Assembly: GCF_043099285.1 (NCBI RefSeq)
Contig: NZ_CP170723.1
Location: 3,100,001 to 3,164,000, forward strand
Source of the DNA: Oryzobacter telluris
GTDB lineage: Bacteria > Actinomycetota > Actinomycetes > Actinomycetales > Dermatophilaceae
Reading direction: 5' to 3'
DNA: 64,000 nucleotides
The notes under the pieces were generated by a model that saw only the letters and a list, made by a program, of their open reading frames with translations, made no database searches and was not told the origin of the DNA. The position numbers and the translations under genes are program-made. Within the stretch, counting starts at the first letter, position 1. Each line of letters begins with the position of its first letter. Positions 1-8,050 of this stretch are shown piece by piece.

Positions 1-2846
1 CCGTGCCGGCGGACCTCCTCCTTGCTCGGCTTCGACGACCCGGTCTTGAGGTCGACGACGCGGACCCGCCCGGCGGGGTCGACCTCGACGCGGTCGACGG
101 TGCCCGACACCACGGCCCGGCCGAGGGCGACCCGCAGCTTCTGCTCGGAGGCCGCGCGTCGCCAGCCCTCGGCACTCGTCTCGTCGACGTACCGGGCGAG
201 GCGGCCGGTCATCCGCTGGGCCTCGGCGAGGCGGCGGCGCGAGAGCCAGCCCGGCGGCAGGCCGAGCCGTCCCCAGCGTCGCTCGACCTCGGCGGCGTAG
301 GCGGCGGCGTCGGTGTCGCCGAGGTCGTGGGCGATCTCGTGCACGAGGATCCCGACGTCCTGCGCCCCCACCGACGGGCCGTCGCCGCCGCTGGCTCGCA
401 GCACCCACTGCAGGCCGCAGCGCCAGAAGCCGTCGATCCCGCTGGGAGACACCCGGACCGGGTCCTCCGGCCCTCGGCGTGGGCGGTCGTCGGTGAGGTC
501 GCGCAGCGTCCACCACTGGGCCGGGTCGGCGCCGGGCACCTGCTCGCGGGCGAGCCGGGCGAGGGTGGTGACGGCGGCGCCACGCACGCCGGGGTCGTCG
601 GAGAGCAGCGAGCGGCGCAGCTCGGCGACGACGCCCTGGAGGGTCATCGGCCGCGGGACGTCGGTGAAGGGTCGCGCGTCGGGGCGCGGGTCGACCACGT
701 CGAGGTAGGGCGAGGGCTGCTCGTCGTCGCTGCGCACCGCGGTGACGACGAGGTGCCGGCGGGCGCGGGTGCAGGCGACGTGGAACAGCCGGGTCTCGTC
801 GTGCCGCACCTGCGCGCGGGCGGCGCGGGGCTCGGTGTCGCGGCCGGTGACGACGTCGACGAGGTCGGTGGAGCCGAGGAGCGAGCCGCGCAGCCGCAGG
901 TCGGGCCAGACCCCCTCCTGCACGCCCGCGACGACCACGAGGTCCCACTCCAGCCCCGCCGCCCCGGCCGGCGTGACCAGGGCGACGGACTCGCCGGGCG
1001 CGGCGCGCGCGGCGAGGGTGTCGCCGGCGACGTCCTGCGAGAGCACGTGGTCGAGGAAGTCGGCGGGCCGGGAGGCCGGGAGCCGGTCGGTGAAGCGGGC
1101 AGCGGCGTCGAACAGGCCGAGCACGGCGTCGAGGTCGCGGTCGGCGCGGCCACCCGCGGGGCCTCCCCCCAGGGCCGTGTCGCGCCAGGCGGTGGCGAGG
1201 CGGCTGGCGCCCCACATGGCCCACAGGACGTCCTCGACGCCCTCGCCCTCGCGCAGCGCGTCGACGGCCGTGGCGAGGACGCGGTGGACCCGGCGGGCGG
1301 GGGCAGCCTCGGGTCCGAGCCGGTCGAGGGAGAGCGGGGCGAGGACGGCCTCGGCGAGGAGGACGTCGCTGGGCCGCCCGCCGCCGTCGTCGAGCTCGAC
1401 CCGGCGCAGCGAGCGCCGCAGCCGGCGCAGCGCCACGGCGTCGGCGCCCCCGACCGGCGAGCCGAGCACGTCGACGACGACCTCGGGGTCGAGCTCCTCG
1501 GCCCCGCCGACCACGTCGAGCGCGCAGCGCAGCAGGGCGAGGAAGGGGCGCACGGCGGCCTCGTCGCGGACGGGGAGCTCGGCGGCGGCGGTGTCGACCG
1601 GGACCCCGGCGCCGCGCAGCACCCGCCGCAGGGTGGCGGTGCGGGCCCCGCCGCGCACGACCACGGCCATCCGCGACCACGGCACGCCGTGCAGCAGGTG
1701 CGCCTCGCGGCACCGGCCGGCGACGAACGACGCCTCCTGGGCCACGGTGCGCAGCAGGTGCGCCTCGACGAGGCACTCCTCGTCGGTCGGCTGCGCCCCA
1801 CGGTGGGCCACGCCCCCGACGACCCCGACGTGGGCGACGACCCGCGCCGCGACCTCCCCGATGGCGCGGGGCGACCGGTGGCCGGTGCCCAGCACGAGCG
1901 TCGTGGCACCGGGCCAGCCCCGGGCGAACAGGCGCGGGTCGGCGCCGCGGAAGGTCTGGGTGGCGGCATCCGGGTCGCCGACGAGGACGAGCGGCACCGC
2001 GCCGGCCCCGGTGACGACGTCGAGGAGGCGGCGCGCGGCCGGCGTCAGCTCCTGGGCGTCGTCGACGACGACGAGGCGCAGGGTGGCCCGCAGCCGGTCG
2101 AGGGCCTCGGCATCGGTGTCGAGGAGGTCGGCGGCGGCCGTGAGGATGGTGGCCGGGTCCCAGGCGCCCGGGCTCGACAGGGCGGTGACGTCCTCGTACT
2201 CGCGCAGGACCGCGGCGCCGGCCACCCACTCGGGCCGGGCGTGCTCGGCCCCGAGCGCGGCGAGGTCGTCGGGGCCCAGCCCCAGCTCGACGCAGCGCAT
2301 GAGGAGGTCACGCAGCTCGCTGCGGAACCCTCGGGTCGGCAGCGCCAGGGCGACCGACGGGGGCCAGGCCGGGGCCGGGGTCTCCCCCGACAGGTGACCG
2401 GCCAGCAGCTCGCGCAGGATGACGTCCTGCTCGGGGCCGCTGAGCAGGCGTGGTGTGGGCTCGCCCGCCAGCGCCGCGGCCTCGCGCAGCACCCCGAACC
2501 CGAACGACTGGTGGGTGCGGGCGAGCGGGGTGGTCGTGGTGCCGCCGAGGCGGGCCGTGACGGCGTCGCGCAGCCGCGCGGCGGCCACGCGCGTGGGCGC
2601 CAGGAGCAGGCACCCGTCGGCGGCCGCCCCGCCCTCGACCGCCCGCACCACGCGCTCGACCGCCACCGTGGTCTTGCCGGTCCCCGGGCCCCCGAGCACG
2701 CGCACCACCGGGCCGGCGGCGTCGACGGCCGCGCGCTGCGCGGGGTCGAGGTCGACGGCCGGCGCCGAGACGGCGGCGGGGCGGCGGAGGACGAGCACCC
2801 CGGGATTCCACCACGTCGCCCCGACACCGCCGCGGGTGGACGCCAT
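1..2846 (-). CDS. AdnA-like ATP-dependent helicase-nuclease, C-terminus cut by window edge
   Basis: UvrD-type superfamily 1 helicase joined to a RecB-type nuclease. AdnAB resects double-strand breaks in mycobacteria. About 947 codons lie in the window. Visible motifs are Walker A GGPGTGKTT near residue 52, motif II VVDDAQEL, motif III GDPDAATQTFRGAD and motif VI VACTRARRHLV. Near the left edge, VSPSGIDGF and a D..VVDLKTG segment fit the PD-(D/E)xK nuclease, whose lysine is just inside the window. The ATG at 2846 sits in the centre of a CCATGG-centred inverted repeat. A GTG inside residues 15-20 is a possible alternative start. The position next to MoeZ matches AdnA (Rv3202c) rather than AdnB, and AdnB would be expected beyond the left edge. 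The A/B assignment rests on synteny. The helicase-nuclease class is secure. Confidence 0.85.
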   Translation of the reverse strand, partial: MASTRGGVGATWWNPGVLVLRRPAAVSAPAVDLDPAQRAAVDAAGPVVRVLGGPGTGKTTVAVERVVRAVEGGAAADGCLLLAPTRVAAARLRDAVTARLGGTTTTPLARTHQSFGFGVLREAAALAGEPTPRLLSGPEQDVILRELLAGHLSGETPAPAWPPSVALALPTRGFRSELRDLLMRCVELGLGPDDLAALGAEHARPEWVAGAAVLREYEDVTALSSPGAWDPATILTAAADLLDTDAEALDRLRATLRLVVVDDAQELTPAARRLLDVVTGAGAVPLVLVGDPDAATQTFRGADPRLFARGWPGATTLVLGTGHRSPRAIGEVAARVVAHVGVVGGVAHRGAQPTDEECLVEAHLLRTVAQEASFVAGRCREAHLLHGVPWSRMAVVVRGGARTATLRRVLRGAGVPVDTAAAELPVRDEAAVRPFLALLRCALDVVGGAEELDPEVVVDVLGSPVGGADAVALRRLRRSLRRVELDDGGGRPSDVLLAEAVLAPLSLDRLGPEAAPARRVHRVLATAVDALREGEGVEDVLWAMWGASRLATAWRDTALGGGPAGGRADRDLDAVLGLFDAAARFTDRLPASRPADFLDHVLSQDVAGDTLAARAAPGESVALVTPAGAAGLEWDLVVVAGVQEGVWPDLRLRGSLLGSTDLVDVVTGRDTEPRAARAQVRHDETRLFHVACTRARRHLVVTAVRSDDEQPSPYLDVVDPRPDARPFTDVPRPMTLQGVVAELRRSLLSDDPGVRGAAVTTLARLAREQVPGADPAQWWTLRDLTDDRPRRGPEDPVRVSPSGIDGFWRCGLQWVLRASGGDGPSVGAQDVGILVHEIAHDLGDTDAAAYAAEVERRWGRLGLPPGWLSRRRLAEAQRMTGRLARYVDETSAEGWRRAASEQKLRVALGRAVVSGTVDRVEVDPAGRVRVVDLKTGSSKPSKEEVRRH

Positions 2847-2859
2847 GGCAGCGACCCGC
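2832..2859. repeat. 28-bp imperfect inverted repeat centred on CCATGG
   Basis: Eleven of 14 base pairs match around the centre at 2845/2846, with outer arms GCGGGT and ACCCGC. It shares the outer GCG/CGC and the core GACGCCATGGC with the perfect palindrome exactly 60 bp downstream. It overlaps the proposed AdnA-like start codon. Its function is unknown. A regulator or structural site for the helicase gene is one possibility. Confidence 0.5.
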
Positions 2860-2891
2860 CTGCTCGGCGCCCACATCCGGACGCCACCCCC

Positions 2892-2919
2892 GCGTTTCGA
2901 CGCCATGGCGTCGAAACGC
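2892..2919. repeat. Perfect 28-bp palindrome centred on CCATGG
   Basis: All 14 base pairs match: left arm GCGTTTCGACGCCA, right arm TGGCGTCGAAACGC. It lies 14 bp downstream of the MoeZ stop codon and upstream of the AdnA-like gene. As RNA it would fold as a hairpin without a T-tract, so it could end moeZ transcription. Perfect symmetry without a loop is more typical of a protein-binding site or a dispersed palindromic repeat. Confidence 0.7.
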
Positions 2920-2933
2920 CGTGGGGAGCGGCG

Positions 2934-4118
2934 TCAGTACGTCGGGAGGGAGGGGTCGACGTCGTGGACCCAGGCGAGGACGCCGCCCTCGACGTCGACG
3001 GCGTCGACGCCCCGCGAGCGCAGCAGGTCGACCGCCTCGGCCGAGCGCACCCCCGTCTTGCAGACCACGTACACCGGCCCCGAGCGCGGCACGTCGAGCC
3101 CCGGGAGGGGGTCGTCGGGCGAGCCGGCGCGCACCCGGTCCATCGGCAGCCACGCCGAGCCGGGGATGCCGACGACCTCGCGCTCCCCCGCCTCGCGGAC
3201 GTCGACGAGCAGCACGTCACCGCGGGCCAGGACGTCCCGCAGGCCGAGGGCCGTCACCGAGGGGTGCTCGCCGCCGGACACCGCGACGGGCTCGTCCTCG
3301 CGAGCCGACGCCCATCCCAGGACCTTCGACGCGTCCGCCCCCGACCCGCACACCCGGCACCCGGGGTCGCGCCGCACGGGCAGCGCGTCCCACGTCTGGC
3401 CCAGCGCGTCGTGGACGAGCAGTCGCCCGACGAGCGGCTCGCCCACCCCCGTGACGAGCTTGACGGCCTCGGTCGCCATGACCGCCCCGATGCTCGCGCA
3501 CACCGCGCCGAGGACGCCGCCCACCGCGCAGGAGGGCACGGCCTCCGGCGCCGGCTGGGTCGGGAAGACGCAGGCGTAGCAGGGGCCCTCGCCCGCCCAC
3601 CACACCGAGACCTGGCCGTCGAAGCGGAACACCGAGCCCCACACGTGCGGCACGCCGAACCGGGCGCAGGCGTCACCGACGAGGTAGCGCGTGGGGAAGT
3701 TGTCGGCGCCGTCGAGGACGAGGTCGTAGTCGGCGACGACGTCGAGGGCGTTGTCGGCGGTCAGCCGCTCGCGGTGCTCGACGACGGTGGTCAGCGGGCT
3801 CACCGCGTGGACGGCGTCCGCCGCCGACGAGGTCTTGGGGCGCCCGACGTCGGCGTCCCCGTGCACCACCTGGCGCTGGAGGTTGGTCGTCTCCACGACG
3901 TCGTCGTCGACGATGCCGAGGGTGCCCACGCCCGCGGCCGCCAGGTAGAGCAGCGCGGGCGACCCCAGGCCCCCGGCGCCGACGACCAGCACGCGGGCCG
4001 CGCGCAGCCGCCGCTGCCCCAGCGAGCCGAGGTCGGGCAGGAGGAGGTGGCGCGCGTAGCGCGTGCGCTCGGTGGCGTCGAGCTCGGGGCCCAGCGGCAC
4101 GAGCGGGGGTCGGGCCAT
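2934..4118 (-). CDS. moeZ: Adenylyltransferase/sulfurtransferase MoeZ
   Basis: E1-like enzyme that adenylates the C-terminus of ubiquitin-like sulfur carriers (MoaD, ThiS or CysO types) and then thiolates it. The product has 394 residues, the usual MoeZ length. The nucleotide motif GAGGLG is at 48-53, NLQRQ at 79-83 and DGADNFPTRY at 137-145. Zinc-binding cysteine pairs are C180/C183 and C254/C257. A C-terminal rhodanese domain carries the loop VVCKTGVRS with its catalytic cysteine. The ATG is 6 nt from a TATCGT -10 box, so the transcript is probably leaderless. The TetR gene diverges. MoeB without rhodanese is excluded by the C-terminal domain. The actual carrier partner is not in the window. 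Confidence 0.93.
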   Translation of the reverse strand: MARPPLVPLGPELDATERTRYARHLLLPDLGSLGQRRLRAARVLVVGAGGLGSPALLYLAAAGVGTLGIVDDDVVETTNLQRQVVHGDADVGRPKTSSAADAVHAVSPLTTVVEHRERLTADNALDVVADYDLVLDGADNFPTRYLVGDACARFGVPHVWGSVFRFDGQVSVWWAGEGPCYACVFPTQPAPEAVPSCAVGGVLGAVCASIGAVMATEAVKLVTGVGEPLVGRLLVHDALGQTWDALPVRRDPGCRVCGSGADASKVLGWASAREDEPVAVSGGEHPSVTALGLRDVLARGDVLLVDVREAGEREVVGIPGSAWLPMDRVRAGSPDDPLPGLDVPRSGPVYVVCKTGVRSAEAVDLLRSRGVDAVDVEGGVLAWVHDVDPSLPTY

Positions 4119-4124
4119 GTCGCG

Positions 4125-4130
4125 ACGATA
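4125..4130 (-). promoter_or_regulatory. -10 box of moeZ (TATCGT)
   Basis: TATCGT on the minus strand ends 6 nt before the moeZ ATG at 4118, which predicts transcription starting at or next to the start codon. A TAGGAT hexamer at 4175-4180 faces the other way toward the TetR gene. Confidence 0.55.
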
Positions 4131-4208
4131 ACAACCGACCGTGAGCCGTCCCCGGTCGCGGCGTTACCCGTCCGTAGGATGCACCTGACGTCGACGACGA
4201 GGACCACG

Positions 4209-4829
4209 ATGACCAGCACGCACACGACCACCCGGGGCCAGCGGATGCCGCGCAGCGAGCGCCGCGCCCAGCTCCTCGAGGCGGCCCAGGCCGTCTTCGT
4301 CCAGTCCGGCTACCACGCCGCGGCGATGGACGACATCGCCGACCGGGCGGGGGTCTCCAAGCCGGTGCTCTACCAGCACTTCCCCGGCAAGCTCGACCTC
4401 TACCTCGCCCTGCTCGACAAGCACTGCGAGACGCTCGAGGGCCTGGTCCGCGAGGCGCTGGCCGTCGGGGGCGACAACGAGGTGCGCGTCGAGCGCACCG
4501 TCGCGGCCTACTTCGACTTCGTCACCCGCGAAGGTGCCGCGTTCCGCATGGTCTTCGAGTCCGACCTCACGAGCGTGCCGCAGGTCCGCGCCCGGCTCGA
4601 CGCCGTGGAGATGAACTGCGCCGAGGCCATCGCCGAGGTCATCGCCGAGGACACGGGCGCCGACGACGAGCGCGCCCTCCTCCTCGGCTCGGCCCTGGCC
4701 GGGATGGCGCAGGTCTCGGCCCGCCACTGGCTGGCCCAGGGCGGCGACATCGGCGAGGCCGAGGCGGCCACCATCATCACCATGCTCGCGTGGCGGGGGC
4801 TGGGGTCCTTCCCCAAGGTCGAGACCTGA
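4209..4829 (+). CDS. TetR-family transcriptional regulator (Rv3208-like)
   Basis: The product has 206 residues. The N-terminal helix-turn-helix is recognisable from RRAQLLEAA through MDDIADRAGVSKPVLYQHF, roughly residues 18-58, followed by a helical ligand/dimer domain. The ATG at 4209 is chosen because GAGGA lies 5 nt upstream, a TAGGAT -10 box is at 4175-4180, and the helix-turn-helix begins soon after. An in-frame ATG at 4179 overlaps the -10 box and is less likely. The neighbours MoeZ and DUF3107 match the mycobacterial order moeB-Rv3208-Rv3208A. The ligand and targets are unknown. Most of the long plus-strand reading frame that runs into this gene from the left is antisense to AdnA and MoeZ and is not coding. 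Confidence 0.9.
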   Translation: MTSTHTTTRGQRMPRSERRAQLLEAAQAVFVQSGYHAAAMDDIADRAGVSKPVLYQHFPGKLDLYLALLDKHCETLEGLVREALAVGGDNEVRVERTVAAYFDFVTREGAAFRMVFESDLTSVPQVRARLDAVEMNCAEAIAEVIAEDTGADDERALLLGSALAGMAQVSARHWLAQGGDIGEAEAATIITMLAWRGLGSFPKVET

Positions 4830-4894
4830 TCCGCCCGCAGCGAACACGGCGTCCACGGCGCCGGGTCGCGGAATGCCGGGGTGGGGGCGCGGGT

Positions 4895-4900
4895 TAGCCT
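4895..4900 (+). promoter_or_regulatory. -10 box (TAGCCT) of the DUF3107 gene
   Basis: TAGCCT lies 55 nt before the GTG start at 4956 in the gap after the TetR gene. It resembles the other TANNNT -10 hexamers in this window, and the message would carry a leader with a Shine-Dalgarno sequence. Confidence 0.4.
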
Positions 4901-4955
4901 GAGCCCGACGTGCGCGGCCCCGGCCGCGCCAACCCCCGACGAAAGGTGTGCACCC

Positions 4956-5177
4956 GTGGAGGTCACCATCGGTGTCCAGAACGTCGCCCGCGAGATCGCG
5001 GTCGAGACCGACTCCGACGCGGCCGAGGTCACCGCGGCCGTCGAGGCGGCGCTGCGCGACGGCGGCGTCCTCAAGCTCACCGACACCAAGGGCCGCGCCG
5101 TGCTCGTGCCCGGTTCGGTCATCGGCTGGGTCCAGGTCGGCGAGAACGAGAAGAGCAAGGTCGGCTTCTCCGTCTGA
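4956..5177 (+). CDS. DUF3107 family protein (Rv3208A/TB9.4-like)
   Basis: A small acidic protein of 73 residues with no signal or membrane segment. The start VEVTIGVQNVAREIAVET and the tail VQVGENEKSKVGFSV are typical of actinobacterial DUF3107. The GTG at 4956 is chosen because GAAAGG stands 9 nt upstream. Upstream in-frame codons would give an atypical N-terminal extension. The TetR-DUF3107 order is conserved in mycobacteria. The molecular function is not established to my knowledge. Confidence 0.88.
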   Translation: MEVTIGVQNVAREIAVETDSDAAEVTAAVEAALRDGGVLKLTDTKGRAVLVPGSVIGWVQVGENEKSKVGFSV

Positions 5178-5277
5178 CCCGGTCCGCAACTGGGGTGTCC
5201 ACCGTCCCCCACCTGCGGTTCAGCGAGGCATACGCTCGGCCCAGAGGGTCCGCCCCGGACCCCGGAAGGAGCACTCG

Positions 5278-5538
5278 GTGTCCATCATCGGTTCGATCAT
5301 CGCGGGGATCGTCGTGGGCGTCCTCGCCCGCCTCGTCCTCCCCGGGAAGCAGAACATCAGCGTCATCATCACGATCGTCCTCGGCATCGTGGGCGCGCTC
5401 CTCGGCTGGTGGCTCGCCGGCCTGCTGGGTGTCGCGGCCACCGACGGGGTCGACTGGATCCGCTGGCTCATCTCGATCGTCGTGGCGGCCATCCTCATCG
5501 TGGTCTACGGGGCGGTCACCGGGAAGAAGCAGGTCTGA
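5278..5538 (+). CDS. GlsB/YeaQ/YmgE-family small membrane protein
   Basis: An 86-residue protein with three hydrophobic segments (about 3-20, 27-50 and 62-80) and glycine-rich turns, as in the family named 'transglycosylase-associated protein'. That name does not imply enzymatic activity. GTG at 5278 follows a strong GGAAGGAG ribosome site 6 nt upstream. A TACGCT -10 box at 5231-5236 would give a leader of about 35 nt. A perfect hairpin terminator follows. The family is often stress-induced; nothing here shows that directly. Confidence 0.85.
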   Translation: MSIIGSIIAGIVVGVLARLVLPGKQNISVIITIVLGIVGALLGWWLAGLLGVAATDGVDWIRWLISIVVAAILIVVYGAVTGKKQV

Positions 5539-5556
5539 CCTCCCGCCCGCAGCACC

Positions 5557-5593
5557 GACGCGGCCCCCGTCCACACCGGACGGGGGCCGCGTC
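5557..5593. terminator. Perfect 16-bp stem terminator
   Basis: The arms 5557-5572 and 5578-5593 are perfectly complementary around a 5-nt loop. It sits between the GlsB-like gene and the converging ferritin-like gene and could work in both directions. No long T-tract follows, as is common in actinobacteria. Confidence 0.8.
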
Positions 5594-5616
5594 GCGTCTG
5601 CCGCGGGTCGAGGAGG

Positions 5617-6285
5617 TCAGGCGGACAGGCCCAGGCGGGTCATCCGGGCCTGGTGCCGGTCGGTGAGGCGGACGAACATCTGTCCGACCTCGGCGAGGTC
5701 CACGCCCCCGCCGACGAGCAGGGCCGACATCGCGTCGCGCTCGACCGCCACCGCCTGGGCCTGCGACAGCGCCTCACCGAGGAGGCGGCGCCCCCACAGC
5801 GCGAGGCGCCCGGCACCTGCACGGTCGGTCTTGAGGGCGTCGCGCACGACGCCCACGACGAAGTCGGCCTGCCCCTCGTCGTCGAGCGCGCGCTCCATGA
5901 CGCCGCGGGTGTCGTCGTCGACGAAGACCGACATCTCCCGGTAGAAGTCCTTGGCGATCCCGTCGCCGACGTAGGCCTTGACCAGGCCCTCGAGCCAGCC
6001 CTTGGGCTTCGTGCGCTCGTGGTAGGCCGCGAACGGCACGACGAAGGGCCCCATCGCCGTCTCGGGGTCGATGCCGTGGGCGCGCATGTGGTCGACGAGC
6101 TGGGTGAACTGCACGTACTCGGCGTTCGCCAGGCCGGCCATCGCCGACTTCAGCGCGAGGGTGGGGGCGATGTCGGAGTCGACCGCCATCCGGGTGAACG
6201 CCGTGAGCTCCCCGTAGGCGAGGACGCCCAGGAGGTCGACGACGGCGGCGTGGTACGCGGGGTCCTCGATCGAGGTCTGCTCCAT
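5617..6285 (-). CDS. Ferritin-like fold protein (Rv3210c-like)
   Basis: The product has 222 residues, starts MEQTSIEDPAYHAAVVDLLG and is mainly helical throughout. The family has a ferritin-like four-helix fold related to tRNA hydroxylase MiaE. Metal-ligand candidates are E in LAYGELTAF and E/H in YVQFTQLVDHM. The reaction is unknown. The ATG at 6285 lies 8 nt from a TAGGCT -10 box, implying a leaderless message. It diverges from the RhlE-like helicase gene, as in mycobacteria (Rv3210c-rhlE). Confidence 0.8.
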   Translation of the reverse strand: MEQTSIEDPAYHAAVVDLLGVLAYGELTAFTRMAVDSDIAPTLALKSAMAGLANAEYVQFTQLVDHMRAHGIDPETAMGPFVVPFAAYHERTKPKGWLEGLVKAYVGDGIAKDFYREMSVFVDDDTRGVMERALDDEGQADFVVGVVRDALKTDRAGAGRLALWGRRLLGEALSQAQAVAVERDAMSALLVGGGVDLAEVGQMFVRLTDRHQARMTRLGLSA

Positions 6286-6293
6286 GACCGGCG

Positions 6294-6309
6294 AGCCTAA
6301 CGGTAGGAT
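6294..6309. promoter_or_regulatory. Divergent -10 boxes for the ferritin-like and RhlE-like genes
   Basis: TAGGCT at 6299-6294 reads left, 8 nt from the ferritin-like ATG. TAGGAT at 6304-6309 reads right and would give the helicase message a leader of about 115-120 nt, long for this window. Only 4 bp separate the two boxes, so the promoters overlap. Confidence 0.5.
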
Positions 6310-6433
6310 GACCCACGTCCACGGTGCCCGGTCGGCACGCAGGCAGCCCAGCGGCTCCACCCCCCGAAGACCTCCGATCGGCCCGCAGCCCCATGCACCG
6401 GCGCGCTCGCGCCTGCTGACCGGAAGATCCTCA

Positions 6434-7975
6434 ATGACCGACGTCACCGACGCGCCCGAGGCCGTCACCGCGCCCCCCGCGCCCCTGTTCTCCGACTTCC
6501 CCATCCACGCCGACATCGTCTCGGCGCTGGCGGGCCACGGCATCACCTCGCCGTTCCCGATCCAGGCGATGACCCTCCCCGTCGCCCTCGGCGGCCACGA
6601 CATCATCGGCCAGGCCAAGACCGGCACGGGCAAGACCCTCGGCTTCGGCATCCCCATCCTCAACCGGGTGGTCTCCCCGCGGGACGCCGCGTTCGCCGAC
6701 CTCCCGCACGCCGGCAAGCCGCAGGCCCTCGCCGTCGCCCCCACCCGCGAGCTCGCGGTGCAGGTGTCCAGCGACCTCGAGCGCGCCGGTGCCACGCGCG
6801 GCATCCGCGTCCTCACCGTCTACGGCGGCCGCGCGTACGAGCCGCAGGTCGAGGCCCTCAAGCGGGGCGTCGAGGTCGTCGTCGGCACGCCCGGTCGCCT
6901 CATTGACCTCGCCAAGCAGGGCCACCTCGACCTCGGCCACGCCCGCATCGTCGTGCTCGACGAGGCCGACGAGATGCTCGACCTCGGCTTCCTCCCCGAT
7001 GTCGAGAAGCTCCTCGCGCTCACCCCGGCGGCCCGCCAGACCATGCTCTTCTCCGCGACGATGCCCGGCGCGGTGGTGGCGCTCGCGCGCCGCTACATGA
7101 ACCAGCCCACGCACATCCGCGCGATGGCCAACGACGACGGCCAGGACACCCACACCGTCGCCGCCGTCGAGCAGTTCGTCTACCGGGCCCACGCGATGGA
7201 CAAGGTCGAGATGCTCGCCCGCATGCTCCAGGCGGAGGGCCGGGGGCTCACCATCGTCTTCAGCCGCACCAAGCGCACGGCCGCCAAGGTGGCCGACGAC
7301 CTCGTCGAGCGCGGCTTCGCGGCCGCCCCCATCCACGGCGACCTGGGCCAGGGCGCCCGCGAGCAGGCCCTGCGCGCGTTCCGCAACGGCAAGGTCGACA
7401 TCCTCGTCGCCACCGACGTCGCGGCCCGCGGCATCGACGTCGAGAACGTCACCCACGTCATCAACTACCAGTGCCCCGAGGACGAGAAGACCTACGTCCA
7501 CCGCATCGGCCGCACCGCCCGCGCCGGCAACACCGGCATCGCCGTGACCTTCGTCGACTGGGACGACATCCCGCGCTGGGGCCTGATCAACAAGGCCCTC
7601 GACCTCGGCATCCCCGACCCGCAGGAGACGTACTCCTCCTCGCCGCACCTCTACAGCGACCTCGACATCCCCGCCGGGACCAAGGGCCGCCTCCCCCACG
7701 CCAAGCAGACCCGCGCCGGCCTGGACGCCGAGGTCCTCGAGGACCTCGGGGAGACCGGCAAGTCCGGTGGCCGCCGTCCCTCGGCCGGTGGCCGTGGTGG
7801 CGACCGTGACCGCGGTGGCCGTGGCGGAGACCGTGGAGGCGACCGCGGTGGCCGTGGCCGCTCGGAGTCGACCGCCCCGCCCGCCGACTCCGGGGACGCC
7901 CCGCGCAGCCGCAACCGCAGCCGCAACCGTCGGCGCACCCACGGAGGCAGCCCCGCCGGGGACGCCGCCAGCTGA
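6434..7975 (+). CDS. DEAD-box RNA helicase, RhlE-like, with RGG tail
   Basis: ATP-dependent RNA unwinding enzyme of 513 residues. A Q motif region around FPIQAMTLP is followed by AKTGTGKT, PTRELAVQV, TPGRLIDL, VLDEADEML, FSATMPG, the arginine/glycine motif RGIDVENVTHVI and HRIGRTARAG. After about residue 440 the tail is a low-complexity RGG/GGRGGD array, likely disordered and RNA-binding, ending in an arginine-rich RSRNRSRNRRR stretch. The ATG at 6434 follows GGAAG. A leader of about 115-120 nt precedes it, a possible site of autoregulation. Ribosome assembly or mRNA turnover is the usual role. Synteny matches rhlE (Rv3211). Confidence 0.93.
   Translation: MTDVTDAPEAVTAPPAPLFSDFPIHADIVSALAGHGITSPFPIQAMTLPVALGGHDIIGQAKTGTGKTLGFGIPILNRVVSPRDAAFADLPHAGKPQALAVAPTRELAVQVSSDLERAGATRGIRVLTVYGGRAYEPQVEALKRGVEVVVGTPGRLIDLAKQGHLDLGHARIVVLDEADEMLDLGFLPDVEKLLALTPAARQTMLFSATMPGAVVALARRYMNQPTHIRAMANDDGQDTHTVAAVEQFVYRAHAMDKVEMLARMLQAEGRGLTIVFSRTKRTAAKVADDLVERGFAAAPIHGDLGQGAREQALRAFRNGKVDILVATDVAARGIDVENVTHVINYQCPEDEKTYVHRIGRTARAGNTGIAVTFVDWDDIPRWGLINKALDLGIPDPQETYSSSPHLYSDLDIPAGTKGRLPHAKQTRAGLDAEVLEDLGETGKSGGRRPSAGGRGGDRDRGGRGGDRGGDRGGRGRSESTAPPADSGDAPRSRNRSRNRRRTHGGSPAGDAAS
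7781..7861 (+). repeat. RGG-encoding tandem repeat in the helicase tail
   Basis: Degenerate copies of GGTGGCCGTGG and GGAGACCGTGG-like units encode GGRGGDRDRGGRGGD. This is protein-level low complexity and not an intergenic repeat. It is a likely hotspot for length variation between strains. Confidence 0.75.
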
Positions 7976-7995
7976 CCGGCACCCTCCCGACACAC

Positions 7996-8031
7996 CGAAC
8001 CCCCGGCGGACCGAGGTCCGCCGGGGGTTCG
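7996..8031. terminator. Perfect 16-bp stem terminator between converging genes
   Basis: The arms 7996-8011 and 8016-8031 pair perfectly around a 4-nt CGAG loop, between the helicase stop and the adhC-like stop. It is suited to ending transcription from both sides. Confidence 0.82.
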
Positions 8032-8050
8032 TCGTCGGTGCGAGGAGGCG

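Noticed and set aside
3..4208. A continuous 1,400-codon plus-strand reading frame before the TetR gene
   Set aside because: It is antisense to the AdnA-like and MoeZ genes, has the biased composition of a high-GC shadow frame, and only its last part from 4209 is the TetR protein.
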